A stretch of 64,000 nt of DNA from Gemmatimonadota bacterium. Its GTDB lineage: Bacteria; Gemmatimonadota; Gemmatimonadetes; Gemmatimonadales; GWC2-71-9. The stretch lies in assembly GCA_016704275.1 (NCBI GenBank), contig JADJAK010000005.1, forward strand, positions 124,001 through 188,000, in the 5' to 3' direction. The first letter of the stretch is position 1. Each line of letters starts with the position of its first letter. A model generated the notes under the pieces. That model made no database searches, had not been told where the DNA came from, and was given only the letters and a program-made list of their open reading frames with translations. This document shows positions 27,512 through 38,400 of this stretch, piece after piece. The position numbers were made by a program, and so were the translations under genes.

Positions 27512-28632
27512 ATGAGAATGTTGTTCCACGTTCCTGGCCTGCTCACGGCTTCCCTGTTGCTGCTTGGCGTCGGTCAGCTTCGGGCGCAAGCTGCCTGGCG
27601 ACTGGTCGAGCAAGCACGCTATGGCTCCGCGACCGATCCTCGGGCGGAACTGACGAAGGTGCTCGGCGTGGCCGTCGCCCCGGACGGGGCGGTGCTGGTG
27701 CAGGAGGAAGCCACGCAGCGCATCCTGCGCTTCGGGCCCGACGGGCGCTTCCTCACCAGTGCCGGTGGGAAGGGCAGTGGGCCGGGCGAGTTCCGGTCGA
27801 TGATGCCGTGGGGGCGCGCGTCGGACGGCACGCTCTGGATCAATGATCCCGGCAACAGCCGGGTCACGGTGATGGGCGCAGACGGCAGCTATCTCCGTAC
27901 CATGCCGATCATGAACACCGATCGACTCCATGTCCCTGTGCAAGTGGATCGCGCCGGGCACCTGCTCATGCAGGTGATTCGCAATCCGCAGTCGCCCAAT
28001 TTCGATATCGCGATGCAGCGACGTTCGAAGGACGGCACGGTCCTCGATACGCTCACCGTCCCGTCGTGCCCGCTGCTCGGCCCCCAACCGACTCGGATGC
28101 TCCGCGTGGCCAATCGTCCGATGGTGTATCCGTTGCTGCCTGCGGCCATTTCCGAAATCACTGCGGACGGCGCCGTCTGGTGTAGTGCTGGTGGCAACTA
28201 CCGCGCGTTCAAATTGCGGCTCGGCCAGGGTGACACGCTGCGCGCGATCACCGGCAGCGCAGCGCCTATCCGCCATCCGTCGACGATCCGTGACAGCGCG
28301 ATCGCGGAGTTCCGCCGGGCGGTCGTACAGGCCGGTGGAAAGGAGGGGGATGTCGACGCGAGTACGATACCGACCAAGCGACCCGCAATCATGTCGGTGG
28401 TGGAAGATGATGAGCATCGGTCTGGGTGATGGTCCCTGACGGCGGATGCGTCGGGCCAGCGATACGACGTGTATTCACAGGCTGGGGCCCCCTGGCCGCG
28501 CGCGTGTCGATCCCGGTCCTGCTCTACCCGCGGTTCACACGGGTGGTGCTCGGTAGCCATCTCTACGCCGTCGTGCGGGATGAGGACGATGTCCCCACCG
28601 TGGTCCGATTCCGGATTGTGAACGGGCGATGA
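27512..28632 (+). pseudogene. Six-bladed NHL/6-bladed-propeller secreted protein, 3' end frameshifted
   Basis: After a signal peptide (VPGLLTASLLLLGVGQLRAQ) the frame encodes a beta propeller: LTKVLGVAVAPDGAVLVQEE, QRILRFGPDGRFLTSAGGKG with GPGEFRSM, and TLWINDPGNSRVTVMGADGS. The GKGSGPGEF turn is the hallmark of 6-bladed-beta-propeller proteins common in Gemmatimonadota. The main frame is open to 28429. At about 28410 it loses register, and the expected C terminus (ARVSIPVLLYPRFTRVVLG to VVRFRIVNGR, stop 28632) lies in another frame, with further shifts near 28438 and 28485. The complete product would be about 373 residues. It may bind a surface ligand; no enzymatic motif is seen. Confidence 0.65.
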
Positions 28633-28667
28633 TCCGCGCCAACAGCACCAGACCCTCGAGGCCCTCA

Positions 28668-29653
28668 TGCTGATTCGCCCGACCGCCATTGCCTGCGCGT
28701 TGCCTTCACCCCCTCGGCCACCGCCCAGCAGCCGCCCACGCTTATTCGCCTCGAACCCGGCACCTGCCCAACCTGCACGGTCACGCTCGAGAAGGTCGCC
28801 GTCATCGGCAAGGCGACCGGACAAGGAGCTGGCATCCCGGAGCACGCGAACTCCGTGCCCTGCGCGACGGCGGGACGCCGCGTGTCCGACATCCATGGCG
28901 AAGCGCCAATCCTCCGATACGATCGCTGGGAGGCTGCTCGGGCGATCGGCACGCTGGGAGACGGCCCGGGTGAGTATCGCGTCCTCGCGTCGTCCCGTGC
29001 TCGTGGGGACTCAATGAGTCTGCTGGGCCGTCGGCCGGGTCGACGACGATCTCGGTGAAGTCGGTCGTGGGCGCAGTGATCCACTGCCGCAGGGCACCCA
29101 GGCGTTTTTGAACACGTCGTCCTCACGGACGGCCGGGCGTCGTCAACATCCCGAACGCCGAAGGAACGGAGGTTCGCGCTACTGACGCCGAAGGCGCAGT
29201 TGACCGACGCGGTTCGGTCCGGTACCGACCTAGATTGTGGTGCCGCGGCAGGGGGGGCGTACCATCGGCGACACTACCCGGCCTGGGGCGCCAGCGCCTC
29301 CGGCGGCTGCTGGGCCGGGGCGACGTACTACCGCCATCGCTGGCAAAAGGTGGCGCCGACGGGACGGTGGTCCGGGACATCTAACGTTCGCCGACCCGGT
29401 TGCAGCCCTTCACCCATGCCGAGATCGAGGAGATGTCACAGCGGCTCGGCGAACTGCGGACGCCGCGCCACGGTGATGGTTGATCCGGTGTCACCCCGAC
29501 CGGTGAAGTGCTCGCGGTGTATCGCGTCGCCGATGCCAACGGAAGGCCGATCCGAAGCGGCGCCGCCGCACCCGGTCGCCGGGGAATCTCCTGTAGAGAA
29601 GCTGGTGCCGACCGGGGGCATCGAACGCTACGTCGACGCCGTCCTCGAGGCCT
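28668..29653 (+). pseudogene. Degenerate propeller gene, second member of the tandem set
   Basis: No long frame covers this region, yet recognisable pieces remain. An ATG at 28668 opens MLIRPTAIACAL, which a shift near 28705 joins to FTPSATAQQPPTLIRLEPGT and CPTCTVTLEKVAVIGKATG. Further on are DIHGEAPILRYDR and AIGTLGDGPGEYRVLASSRA, the same GxGPGE turn as in both neighbours. Later fragments include GEVLAVYRVADANGRPIR near 29510-29555. In between, coding signal is poor and frames change repeatedly. It looks like a paralogue of the flanking propeller genes, broken by many indels. It could also be a badly assembled stretch. I see no other gene here. Confidence 0.5.
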
Positions 29654-30841
29654 ATGAGGGAACGCGACGGCAGCCTTCTCGGGGCCTCGCGCGGCGTCAC
29701 CATCCTCGAGCATCCTGCCGGCGCGCTGGAACGCGCACCGCTCATCGCGTTTGATTCGGTGCCGTTCGCCGAAGTTCGCGGTGACTCCACCTCGGACGAT
29801 CTCTCGCGCGTCTTTGCTGGCGTCGCGCTCTCCGACGGCGGCTTCGCCTTCTTTGACCCGATGCGGGCTGGTGTCTGGATCGTCGACTCGGTCGGCGCCT
29901 TGCAGCGCGTCATCGGTCGTCGGGGTGAGGGGCCGGGAGAGTTCGAGGAGGTGGAGAGCGGCGTCGCGCGCGGCGTCGATGACACCCTGGCGGTCACCGA
30001 TGTGTCGACGGCCCGCGTGACGATTCTCCACCCAACGGGTGGCGTGGTCCGTCAGGCACCTTTCGAGAGATCCCTCGGCGGGAACGCGTATGCCTTGAAT
30101 GGAGGTCTTCCTGACGGGAGCTGGGTGGCCAGCCCATCGTCCTGGGTCATCGTGGGGATGGGTGCGCCTGCCTTTGGCCTCGAGCGTGGGGTGCCGGTCC
30201 TCCATGTCGACCCGTTCGCGGCACCGCCGCGGCGGGATTCGGTTGGGTTTCTCACATCGCTGAAGGCGGTGCGGGTTGTCACGAAGATGCGGGGCCGCGA
30301 GGAGCGGGGCGTGGTGATTCCAGAATTCACCAATCCCGGGCGAGGATTCGCGTGGGGTGGGAAGGTGGCCCTGTATGACAATCATCGCTGGGAACTCGTC
30401 CTCACGCCCCCCGTCGCGGGGGGGCAGCGGTCGGTCATTCGCGTCGTCGACGGTGCGCGCCACTCGACCCCTGCGTTGCTCGACAGCGTGGCCGCAGAAC
30501 GACGCCGGAGGAGCGAGCGCGTGATCGCGGCGGGCAGGACACCCATGGAAACGCCTGAGGAAGCGGAATTCAATGCGCGAAGCACCCCGATGGCCGAGGT
30601 CGTCGCCCCCTTCGGGAGGGAATACGTCGCCCCGCGGGGCACGCTCTGGCTCGTCGACCAGAAGGTGCCGGGCGATCCCGCGATTGGCATGACAGCGCTC
30701 GACACGGCTGGGCGGCTTCTCGGGCGCGCGTTCCTCCCGCCGTCATCGGAGATCGTGGCTGTCGGCGAGGACCGCGTCCTGCTGCGGCACAAGGGCGAGG
30801 ATGACGTGGTCGTGCTGCGGATCCACCGGCTGCGACGGTGA
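29654..30841 (+). CDS. 6-bladed-propeller-type protein, third member of the tandem set
   Basis: This intact frame of 395 residues has propeller-like blades: VFAGVALSDGGFAFFDPMRA, GVWIVDSVGALQRVIGRRGE with GPGEFEEV, DDTLAVTDVSTARVTILHPTG and TLWLVDQKVPGDPAIGMTAL. The GRRGEGPGEF turn matches the two upstream genes. The first residues (MRERDGSLLGASRGVT) contain no signal peptide although its relatives are secreted, so the real start is probably upstream, cut off by a frameshift in the degenerate region. A middle segment (about 180-260) has no recognisable repeat. Its stop overlaps the GTG of the following lipoprotein gene. Confidence 0.65.
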   Translation: MRERDGSLLGASRGVTILEHPAGALERAPLIAFDSVPFAEVRGDSTSDDLSRVFAGVALSDGGFAFFDPMRAGVWIVDSVGALQRVIGRRGEGPGEFEEVESGVARGVDDTLAVTDVSTARVTILHPTGGVVRQAPFERSLGGNAYALNGGLPDGSWVASPSSWVIVGMGAPAFGLERGVPVLHVDPFAAPPRRDSVGFLTSLKAVRVVTKMRGREERGVVIPEFTNPGRGFAWGGKVALYDNHRWELVLTPPVAGGQRSVIRVVDGARHSTPALLDSVAAERRRRSERVIAAGRTPMETPEEAEFNARSTPMAEVVAPFGREYVAPRGTLWLVDQKVPGDPAIGMTALDTAGRLLGRAFLPPSSEIVAVGEDRVLLRHKGEDDVVVLRIHRLRR

Positions 30842-31494
30842 AAGTGCCGACGAGTAGCCTGCTCCTGCTCACCATCGGCGCCGCCGCCTGCACCTCGCGC
30901 CCCGAGGGCCCCGCAGTGGTGTACTCGGCCGACACCAGTCGCGCCGCGTATTCACAACTGCCGGATTCCTTCGACTACGTCACCACTGCGGTTCGGCAGA
31001 TGGGCGAGCCGCCCCTGGTCGGGGCCAAGCTCCGCCCCGGCACGACGGTGATCCGCTTTGTGTGGGCGCGGTCGTTTCATCCCTACGTGGCGGTCCGATT
31101 CGTCATGGAGCCGAAGCAATGCGCGGTCATAACCACCGAGATGAAGCCGGAGGAGACCATTTCTCTGAGGACGCCGGATAGCGCCGGTCTGTCAGAGGCC
31201 GCTGCGACCACTCCCGGCAAGATCATCCGGCAGGACTCCGTGCCGCTGCTCGCGGGCGACTGCAAGGCGATGCGGACCACCCTCGAGCGCCTGGGGCTCT
31301 GGCAGGTCAAGTCGCGCACGCCTGGTGGACTCGATGGCTCCGACTGGCGCTTCGAGCGCGTGGATGCCAACGGCTACAGCTTCGTGCAGCGGTGGTCGCC
31401 GAACGCGCAGGAAGGGCACGAGCTCTGGAGTGCGGGGCTGGCGTTGCTCAAGATGGCCAACGCGCTCCCCTCCGGGCCGCGGGCGCTCTACTAG
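30838..31494 (+). CDS. Lipoprotein of unknown function
   Basis: This is a 218-residue protein with a lipoprotein signal (SSLLLLTIGAAACTSRPEG, lipobox AAAC, Cys near 18). The mature part has a predicted beta-rich region (TTVIRFVWARSFHPYVAVRF) and paired Cys residues (Cys in PKQCAVI and in AGDCKAM) that may form a disulfide. I do not recognise a family. The GTG start overlaps the stop of the propeller gene (GTGA), so it is co-translated with it and may act with it at the cell surface. Confidence 0.6.
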   Translation: MKVPTSSLLLLTIGAAACTSRPEGPAVVYSADTSRAAYSQLPDSFDYVTTAVRQMGEPPLVGAKLRPGTTVIRFVWARSFHPYVAVRFVMEPKQCAVITTEMKPEETISLRTPDSAGLSEAAATTPGKIIRQDSVPLLAGDCKAMRTTLERLGLWQVKSRTPGGLDGSDWRFERVDANGYSFVQRWSPNAQEGHELWSAGLALLKMANALPSGPRALY

Positions 31495-31676
31495 TCCTCG
31501 CCCGCACCAGGCTGTCATCATCCCGCCTCGATGCCCAGCTTCGCCCCGACCGACGCATTCTTCGAGCGACACATCTATCGTTGGAGTCGCTAGCAGGCCC
31601 CACGCGCCCGGAGCACCCCACGACCTCACCGATCTCGCGCCCGACCCCTCCCGCCGCCGACCTCGCCCCGCCAGGG

Positions 31677-32762
31677 GTGAACGTCGCCGGCGCGGCCGTG
31701 TCGCCCGCCGCCGCGGCGCTCTCGGCCCGCGTCGCCGAGCTGCTCGCGATGCTCGATCACTCCGGTGTCGTGCGCGTGGTGAACGTCGAACCGCTCCCCG
31801 ATGGGAAGACCGGCTACGATCTGCGCATCCTCCCCGAGGCGCGCGCCCTGCCGAGCACCGGCGCGGCGCGGATCGGCGAGGCGGTGCAACTCGTCGCGCG
31901 CGTGGCCGACCTCCTGGTCCAGGGGAAGGCGGCCGGGATGGTGCTGCACGAGGTGACGGTCGATGGCGCACCGATCGCGGCCAGCCGTGCGGAGGTGGCC
32001 GGGCTCGGGACGTTGCTGCGCAGCATGCTGCCGAAGGGAACGGCGCAACTCCCGCCGGTTGTCGAGACCATCATCAGGCGGGCCCTCGACGCCGAGGCGC
32101 CCGACCGGTATCAATCGGTCACCGAGCTGCGCAGCGATCTCCTCAAGCTGCAACAGACCATTCCCGTTCCCGCGCGCGGGGGCACGGTCGAACTGACTCG
32201 CTCGGCGCAGTTGCTCGCAGCGATGGAGTTTCCCGACGTGGTCACGGTGGCCAGTGCGGGGCCGCTTCCCGACGGGCGCATCGGGTATGCGCTTCGTCAG
32301 CTGCTCGATGGCGATGTCCCGGCCCGCCTCGGGTTGACGAGCTCCGGCGACGTCGTCGCCCTGATGGCGCGGCTGAGCGACGCACTGACCCAGGGGCGCG
32401 ACGCGGGGATGGTGCTCCGCGAGGTGACGTCGCGCGGGGTCACGCTCCCGTTCGCCGCCGGGGACGCGCGCGCCGAGCTGATGGCGCTCGGCACCATCCT
32501 GCGCGACGTGTTGACAGCGAGTCAGGGAGCGCCGACGGCGCCGCTTGCGGCCCTGATTCAGCGAGCGCTGGATCCGGAAGAGGCGAAACCGTTCGACAAC
32601 GTGGCCGAGTTGCGCGATGAGCTCGTTCGGCAGCAGCAGGCGGCACGGTTGATTCCACTCCCCCCGCGGCCCCCGATCGAGGCGAAGAGCGGGGGGGAGT
32701 GGATCTGGTGGTTTGTCGCGGTGGCGGTGGTGCTGGTGTTCGCGGTGCTGATCTTCCGCTGA
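31677..32762 (+). CDS. Tandem pseudokinase-like protein with C-terminal membrane anchor
   Basis: This 361-residue protein contains two similar repeats of about 145 residues (about 17-160 and 174-320) and one C-terminal membrane helix (342-360, WIWWFVAVAVVLVFAVLIF). Each repeat resembles the part of a bacterial Ser/Thr kinase from helix C to the end. It has an LPDG-x-x-GY-x-LR strand pair, V-x-L-x-ARV/L-x-D-L-x-QG, a catalytic-loop-like AGMVLHEVTVDG or AGMVLREVTSRG where HRD should be, and a final (I)IRRALD-x-x-x-x-RYQSVTELRSDL. The glycine-rich loop, lysine, HRD and DFG are all missing. It is probably a non-catalytic scaffold or sensor. The start is uncertain: GTG 31677 is used, but TTG 31581 would add 32 Pro-rich residues. 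Confidence 0.6.
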   Translation: MNVAGAAVSPAAAALSARVAELLAMLDHSGVVRVVNVEPLPDGKTGYDLRILPEARALPSTGAARIGEAVQLVARVADLLVQGKAAGMVLHEVTVDGAPIAASRAEVAGLGTLLRSMLPKGTAQLPPVVETIIRRALDAEAPDRYQSVTELRSDLLKLQQTIPVPARGGTVELTRSAQLLAAMEFPDVVTVASAGPLPDGRIGYALRQLLDGDVPARLGLTSSGDVVALMARLSDALTQGRDAGMVLREVTSRGVTLPFAAGDARAELMALGTILRDVLTASQGAPTAPLAALIQRALDPEEAKPFDNVAELRDELVRQQQAARLIPLPPRPPIEAKSGGEWIWWFVAVAVVLVFAVLIFR

Positions 32763-32793
32763 TCGGTGGACGCCGTCCGGTCTGGCGCCGCGC

Positions 32794-35336
32794 CTAGCGG
32801 ACGATCGTCATCCGACCGATCCGGCTCCGCCCGCCGGCCTCGACGTGATAGAAGTACACCCCCGAGGCGACGAGCGTGTTGCCGCGATCACGAAGGTCCC
32901 ACATCACGCTGCCACCGGCGAAGCCCGCCGGGGGATCAAGCACGCGGATCAGCCTGCTGGAGGTCGAGTAGATCCGAAGGCGCGCCCCGACGGGGAGGTT
33001 CACGAAGGTGACTTCGCTGTTGGCGCCCGCCGAGGCGCTGGAGGCTACGTAGTACGGGTCCGGCACCGGATGCACCTGGGCGAGCGGATCGGAGCCGCTC
33101 GGGCCGGTCGTGCCAGTCACCGTCACTGACGTGAGGACCTTCGGCGATTCCATGGAACTCGGTCCCGAGCGAATCGAATTGATGTCGAAGGCGGTGACCG
33201 TGTAGAAGTACCGGACGCCGCTGCGAACATCCTGGTCGACATAGGTGAAGGGAACGCCGCTGTCGCGAAGCGCCGGGAAGCCGCGCGTCGTGAGCGCGGT
33301 GTCCACCTGACCCTGCAGCATCAGCACGTTTCCCGACGCCAGGAGCGTGCGGCCGCCGTAGTCCACCTGCACCAGCGTGCCATTCAACGGGTACGCGACC
33401 GATCCTGTGGCAGTGACACCGGGCGTGATCGGCGAGAAAACCGCCCGGCACTGTGGCGGTGTTCCGCGCCCGAGCTCAGGTGCACAGTCCGGCGTCTGCG
33501 GCAGGAGTCCACCTCGACCACGTTGCCGCCGAAGTCGGTGAACGACGTCCCCGCGTAGTCCCACTGGGCCACGAGTTCCAGCGTGGCCGGGTCATCGGTC
33601 CGGCCACGGTACAGTCGGTACCCTTCGACATCGAGGCGGCGGAAGTTCGGATCGTACATCGCGTTCGGGTCGTTGGCACCGGCGCGGTTGGCGGTCGAGG
33701 CGGCGGCGAAGTACGGGTCGCCACTCTGCTCGGTGCCCGATGGCTGCCACGAAACCGTGACCGTGCCATTCGCCGTCGTCACGGTGAACGTTGGCGCGGC
33801 CGGCGCCGAGGGCAGCAGGAACTTGTTGCCGAAGATCTGCTGTGCGAGTCGCGTCTTCGCCAGCAATGAGCGAGGCACGAGGTTGAACTCCCGCGCCTGC
33901 GGGATACGGTCGCCGTTGTCGGTGAAGCCGAGGAAGCCGGCGATCGAATCGATCTGGTTGACGCCACCGTACTTCGCGATCGAGTCGACCGAGGCGATCC
34001 ACAGCGGCTGCCCAGGCCGGACGTTCGTGGCGGTCGTTGCGGTGAAGCCGGGGATGGCGACCGGGGCCGCATGCACCAGCGCCACCACGATCGTCGCACT
34101 CGCACCGGGGAGCAGCGTGTGGCCGGCGGCGGACTGGTAGTCGCGAACATCCACGCCCGATTGATGAACAAAGCAGACATGGGAGAGGCTGAGGGGGCCA
34201 GGGATGCTACACGAAGGGTCTCCCAGTGCGACATCGAAGTGCCCTGCAAACTGCCGCCAGAGTCGGCTCACGCTGCTCGGGTCCGTCGGGCAGACGGAGC
34301 TCCCGCAGGTGTTCGAGTACTGCCAGATCGCCGCAGGGCCGGTCGCGGTGCCGAGGAAGGCGATGCCGAGGAGCCCGGTGCCGGGGAAGAAGGGCGAGCC
34401 GAAGAGCTCCGGATCGTACCGCCAGGTGGCCAGCTGGGGAAACTTCGCGTTCCAGGAGAAGCCGAGGGCGAACGGCAGGTTGACCGAGGCAAAGTTGCCA
34501 CCCGCGGTGCCGATGTCGGGGTCGCTCCGCCAGCCCGCGTAGAGCTCGTCGATGGCGTACCCCGCCTCGGGCAGCGTGATGCCGAAGCGAGCGTTGTTGA
34601 GCGCGTGGAAGTCCTGCGCCTTCTGCATCAGGAAGGTGCGCATGGCAGGGCGGTGCTGGGCGTAGTCTGCGGCGCGGAGCGAGGAGACGTTGTAGTAGGT
34701 CGCCACCAGATAGATGATGTCCGCGTTGCCGCTCGGATAGTTCCACCCGAGGACGCGCTGCTCGACGACCAGCCCGAGGGGATGGGGCCGCCCGCTGAGC
34801 AACACCGGATCGCCGTCCCAGGTGATCCAGTAGGCATCGGCATCCGAGGCATTCTTGCGCCCCTGGAGCGTCGGGTCGTAGAACGCGGCGACCGGATCGC
34901 CGCTCGGCACCAACGCCAGGTCAGGCCAGCTTGCCACGTCGGCGGGATTGGAGCCGGAATAGATCGGTGTGAGCGCCGTGCCGTGCTTCCGCGTACCCGA
35001 GGCATCAAAGAACATCGCGCCGCTGGTGTCACCGCCCCAGGGATTCGCGGGCTTGGTGCCGCGGATCAGCCCCGCGAACTGTAGTCCGCCCGCGAAGAGA
35101 TAGGTGTTGGACGTGCCCCTCGGCCATACTCCCGCTGCCTGCGTCCCTTGGAGAAACTCCCCGGTGTTCCGGAGCTGCATGCCGACGCGATTGGCGCCGA
35201 AGAAGAGCTGCGGGTCCGGAAAGAGCCGGAATGTGGAACGCGCGGCGGGCGGCGCAGAAGCGGCCCAGGAGGACGCGGCGCCGGGGAGGGACACCGCGAG
35301 GGCGGCGACGAGGAGGCCGGAGGTGAGCAGGCGCAC
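32794..35336 (-). pseudogene. Large secreted protein with C-terminal FlgD-Ig-like domain, one frameshift
   Basis: The reading starts at a GTG (35334-35336) with AGAGG eight bases upstream and a signal peptide (LLTSGLLVAALAVSLPGAASSWA). The long middle region is rich in aromatic and Gly residues (GANRVGMQLRNTGEFLQG, FALGFSWNAKFPQLATWRYD) and later has a fibronectin-III-like strand set (APTFTVTTANGTVTVSWQP, LDVEGYRLYRGRTDDPATLE). At about 33500 one base shift moves the frame; the rest (RYFYTVTAFDINSIRSGPSS, then RLIRVLDPPAGFAGGSVMWD, SGVYFYHVEAGGRSRIGRMT) is a FlgD-Ig-like C terminus of the kind used for sorting or anchoring. The reconstructed protein is about 847 residues. A single-base error is the likeliest cause. 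The function is unknown. Confidence 0.7.
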
Positions 35337-35379
35337 GAGCGGCACCTCTTGAGCTGCAGGGATTGGGCGTGGCCGGGGC

Positions 35380-35394
35380 GGGCATGCTATGCCC
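35380..35394. promoter_or_regulatory. Dyad in the divergent promoter region
   Basis: GGGCAT and ATGCCC flank GCT in the 151-base gap between the secreted protein gene and the kinase gene, which are transcribed away from each other. It is a possible operator or a promoter fragment. Evidence is limited to symmetry and position. Confidence 0.35.
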
Positions 35395-35487
35395 CAAGAA
35401 TGGGTTCTCACGACCGACCCCGCAACCTTGCCCATCGGGGCACCCCCTCCCACCTTTCCCCGGTTCCCCCAACAATCGAGCCCCCGG

Positions 35488-38400
35488 ATGGATGCGCTCC
35501 GCGCCAAGCTGGAGAACGCGCTGGCAGGTCAGTACACCTTCGAGCGTGAACTCGGCGGCGGCGGGATGTCACGCACCTACCTGGTGCGCGAGGACGCCCT
35601 CAATCGCCGTGTCGTGGTCAAGGTGCTCGCGCCGGAACTCCTCGCCGGAATTTCGGTCGAGCGTTTTCGCCGCGAAGTCCTCCTCGCCGCCCAGCTGCAA
35701 CATCCGCACGTCGTCCCGGTCCTCACCGCCGGCGACACCGATGGCGTCCCCTGGTTCACGATGCCGTACGTCGATGGCGACTCGCTGCGGCACCGGCTCG
35801 CGAAGGGACCCGTGCCCCTCGCCGAGGCGGTGTCGATTCTGCGCGACGTGGCGCGCGCGCTGGCGTACGCGCATGGCAACGGCATTGTCCATCGGGACAT
35901 CAAGCCCGACAACGTCCTCCTCTCCAGCGGCAGCGCGACCGTTACCGACTTCGGCATCGCGAAGGCGATCAACGCCGCCCGCACGACGCAGGGCGATGCC
36001 AACGCCACGCTGACCCAGGCGGGGATGTCGATTGGCACGCCCGCCTACATGGCGCCGGAGCAGGCGCTCGGCGATCCCGACACCGACCATCGCGCCGATC
36101 TCTACGCGTTCGGCGTGATGGCCTATGAGTTGATCGCCGGTCAGCCGCCGTTCCAGGCCAATTCGCCCTCGAAGCTGCTCGCGGCGCACATGAGCGAGGC
36201 GCCCCGCGACCTGTTGAGTGTCCGCCCCGATTGTCCTCCGGCGCTCGCCGCCGTGGTCATGGCCTGCCTCGCCAAGGAGCCGGAAGGTCGGCCGCAGGAG
36301 GCTCGTGCTGTGGCGCGGGTCCTCGACACCGTCACGACCAGTGGCACCGGCGCTTCAACGCCCGCCATCCTGCAGGGTGGCCGTATCCGACTCGGTCGTG
36401 CCACCGCGCTCTGGGCAGCGGCGACGGCAATCGTCGCGTTGACCGCCTGGGCCGCCACGCTGGCGATTGGCCTGCCAGAATGGGTGCTCCCCGGCTCGGT
36501 CGCGATCATGCTGGCCGGCCTCCCGGTCATCGCCTTCACCGCGTTCGCGCAGCGCACCACCTACCGGGCCTTCACCGCGACTCCCGGCACCGTGGTGCCG
36601 CAGGGCACCATGGCGACGCTGGCCATCAAGGCCTCACCCCACCTGACCTGGCGGCGGGCGTGGCTCGGTGGCGGGATCGCGGTCGGTGGCTTCGCCGCGC
36701 TCGTGATCGCCTTCATGGTGATGCGGGCACTCGGCATCGGGCCGATGGCCTCGCTGCAAGGGCAGGGCGCCTTCGGCGAGCGCGAGACGCTCATGGTGGC
36801 CGACTTCACCTCGCCGCCGAGCGACTCGACGCTGGGCGCGACGGTGGCCGAGGCGTTGCGGACCGACTTGGCGCAGTCGACGTCGCTGCGCGTGCTGACC
36901 CGTTCAGTGATTCGTGAAGCGCTCACGATGATGCAGAAGCCGATCGAAAGCGCGCTCCGCTTCGATCTGGCGCGCGAGATCGCCACCCGGGAAGGCGCCA
37001 AAGCCGTGCTCGATGGCAGCATTGAGCAACTTGGCTCCAGTTACATCGTCTCCGCCCGACTGGTGACGGCGCTCGATGGCAAGGACCTCGCGCTCTTCCG
37101 CGAAGAGGCGTCCAGTCAGGACGCCCTCCTCGCGGCGATCGGCAAGCTCTCCAAGCAGGTCCGCACCAAGGCCGGTGAGTCGATGAAGACCATCCGGGCC
37201 AGCAACGAATTGGAGCGCGTGACCACGCCGTCGCTCGCCGCGCTGCGCAAGTATGTCGAGGGGTCGCGCATCGCCGACGAGGAGAACGACAGTGAGCGCG
37301 GCCTCGCGCTGCTCGAGGAAGCGGTGCAGCTGGACACGTCGTTCGCGATGGCGTGGCGCAAGATTTCGGTCCTGCTCAACAACGAGGATCAGGATCGGCC
37401 CCGGATGATCGCCGCGATCAGCACCGCCTACCGGCACCGGGAACGGCTGACCGAGATGGAACGGCAGCTGACCGAGGGGTTCTACTACACCCGGGGGCCG
37501 ACGCCCGATCGTCAGAAGGCGATCGCCGCGTACCGGGCCGCGGCAGTCATCGATTCCACCAGTACGTCCGCGATCAACAATGCCGCCGTCGTGCTCGGGG
37601 AGATGGGCGACCACGAGGCCGCGGAGTCGCTGTATCGCCGCGTGGTCAAGCTCAAGCACACCTTCGGGGGTGCCTACACCAACCTGCTGACCGAACAGAT
37701 CGCCAACGGGCGCATCGCATCGCTGGATTCCACGGTGCAGCAGTATCGCGAGCGATTCCCCGGCAACGCCGGGCTCTGGGAAGCCGAGTGGTACACGGCG
37801 TGGGCCAAGGGGAACATCGTCCGCGCCGAATCGATCAGTCGTGCGGTGGCGGCCGCGCCCAAGTCGCTGCGCCAGACGGTCCGCGCGACCAGCGGCGTCG
37901 CCGGCCTCAGCGAGTACGGCGGTCGGCTCGGCCAGGCACGGGAGTGGCAGGCCAAGAGTTCCGAGGCGCTGTATCGGGCCCAGCCCACGCCCGCCAACCT
38001 GCTCGGCATTGCTATGGACAGCGTGTACTTCGAGCTCATGTATGTCAGCAAGGCCGCAGGCACCGCGACGGTGCAGCGTGCGCTGGCCCGCGTGCCGCCT
38101 GCGTCACTCGCCCCGAGCGAGCGGCCCTGGTACAACCTGCGCAACTTCGGCGTGATCGCGAAGGAACCGAAGTGGGCGCGTGAGGCGCTCGCCGGGGCGG
38201 ATCGCGACCTCATTCCGCTGGCCGCAGACTCGCAGGGCGTCCGGGCGAGCTTTACCGGAGCGGTGGCCTTTGCGGAGGGTCGCTACGAGGACGCGATCCG
38301 CGACTTCACTTTCTCGGAGCAGCGCTTCTCGACCCGCCCGCGGATGGCGGCCCTGGTGCGCGGCTTGGCCTATCGCGAGCTGGGTCGCGCCGACTCGGCA

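Noticed and set aside
29200..29754. 184-codon frame beginning MTDAVRSGTDLDCGAAAGGA
   Set aside because: It has no domain or signal, runs across the degenerate propeller region and into the next gene in the wrong frame.
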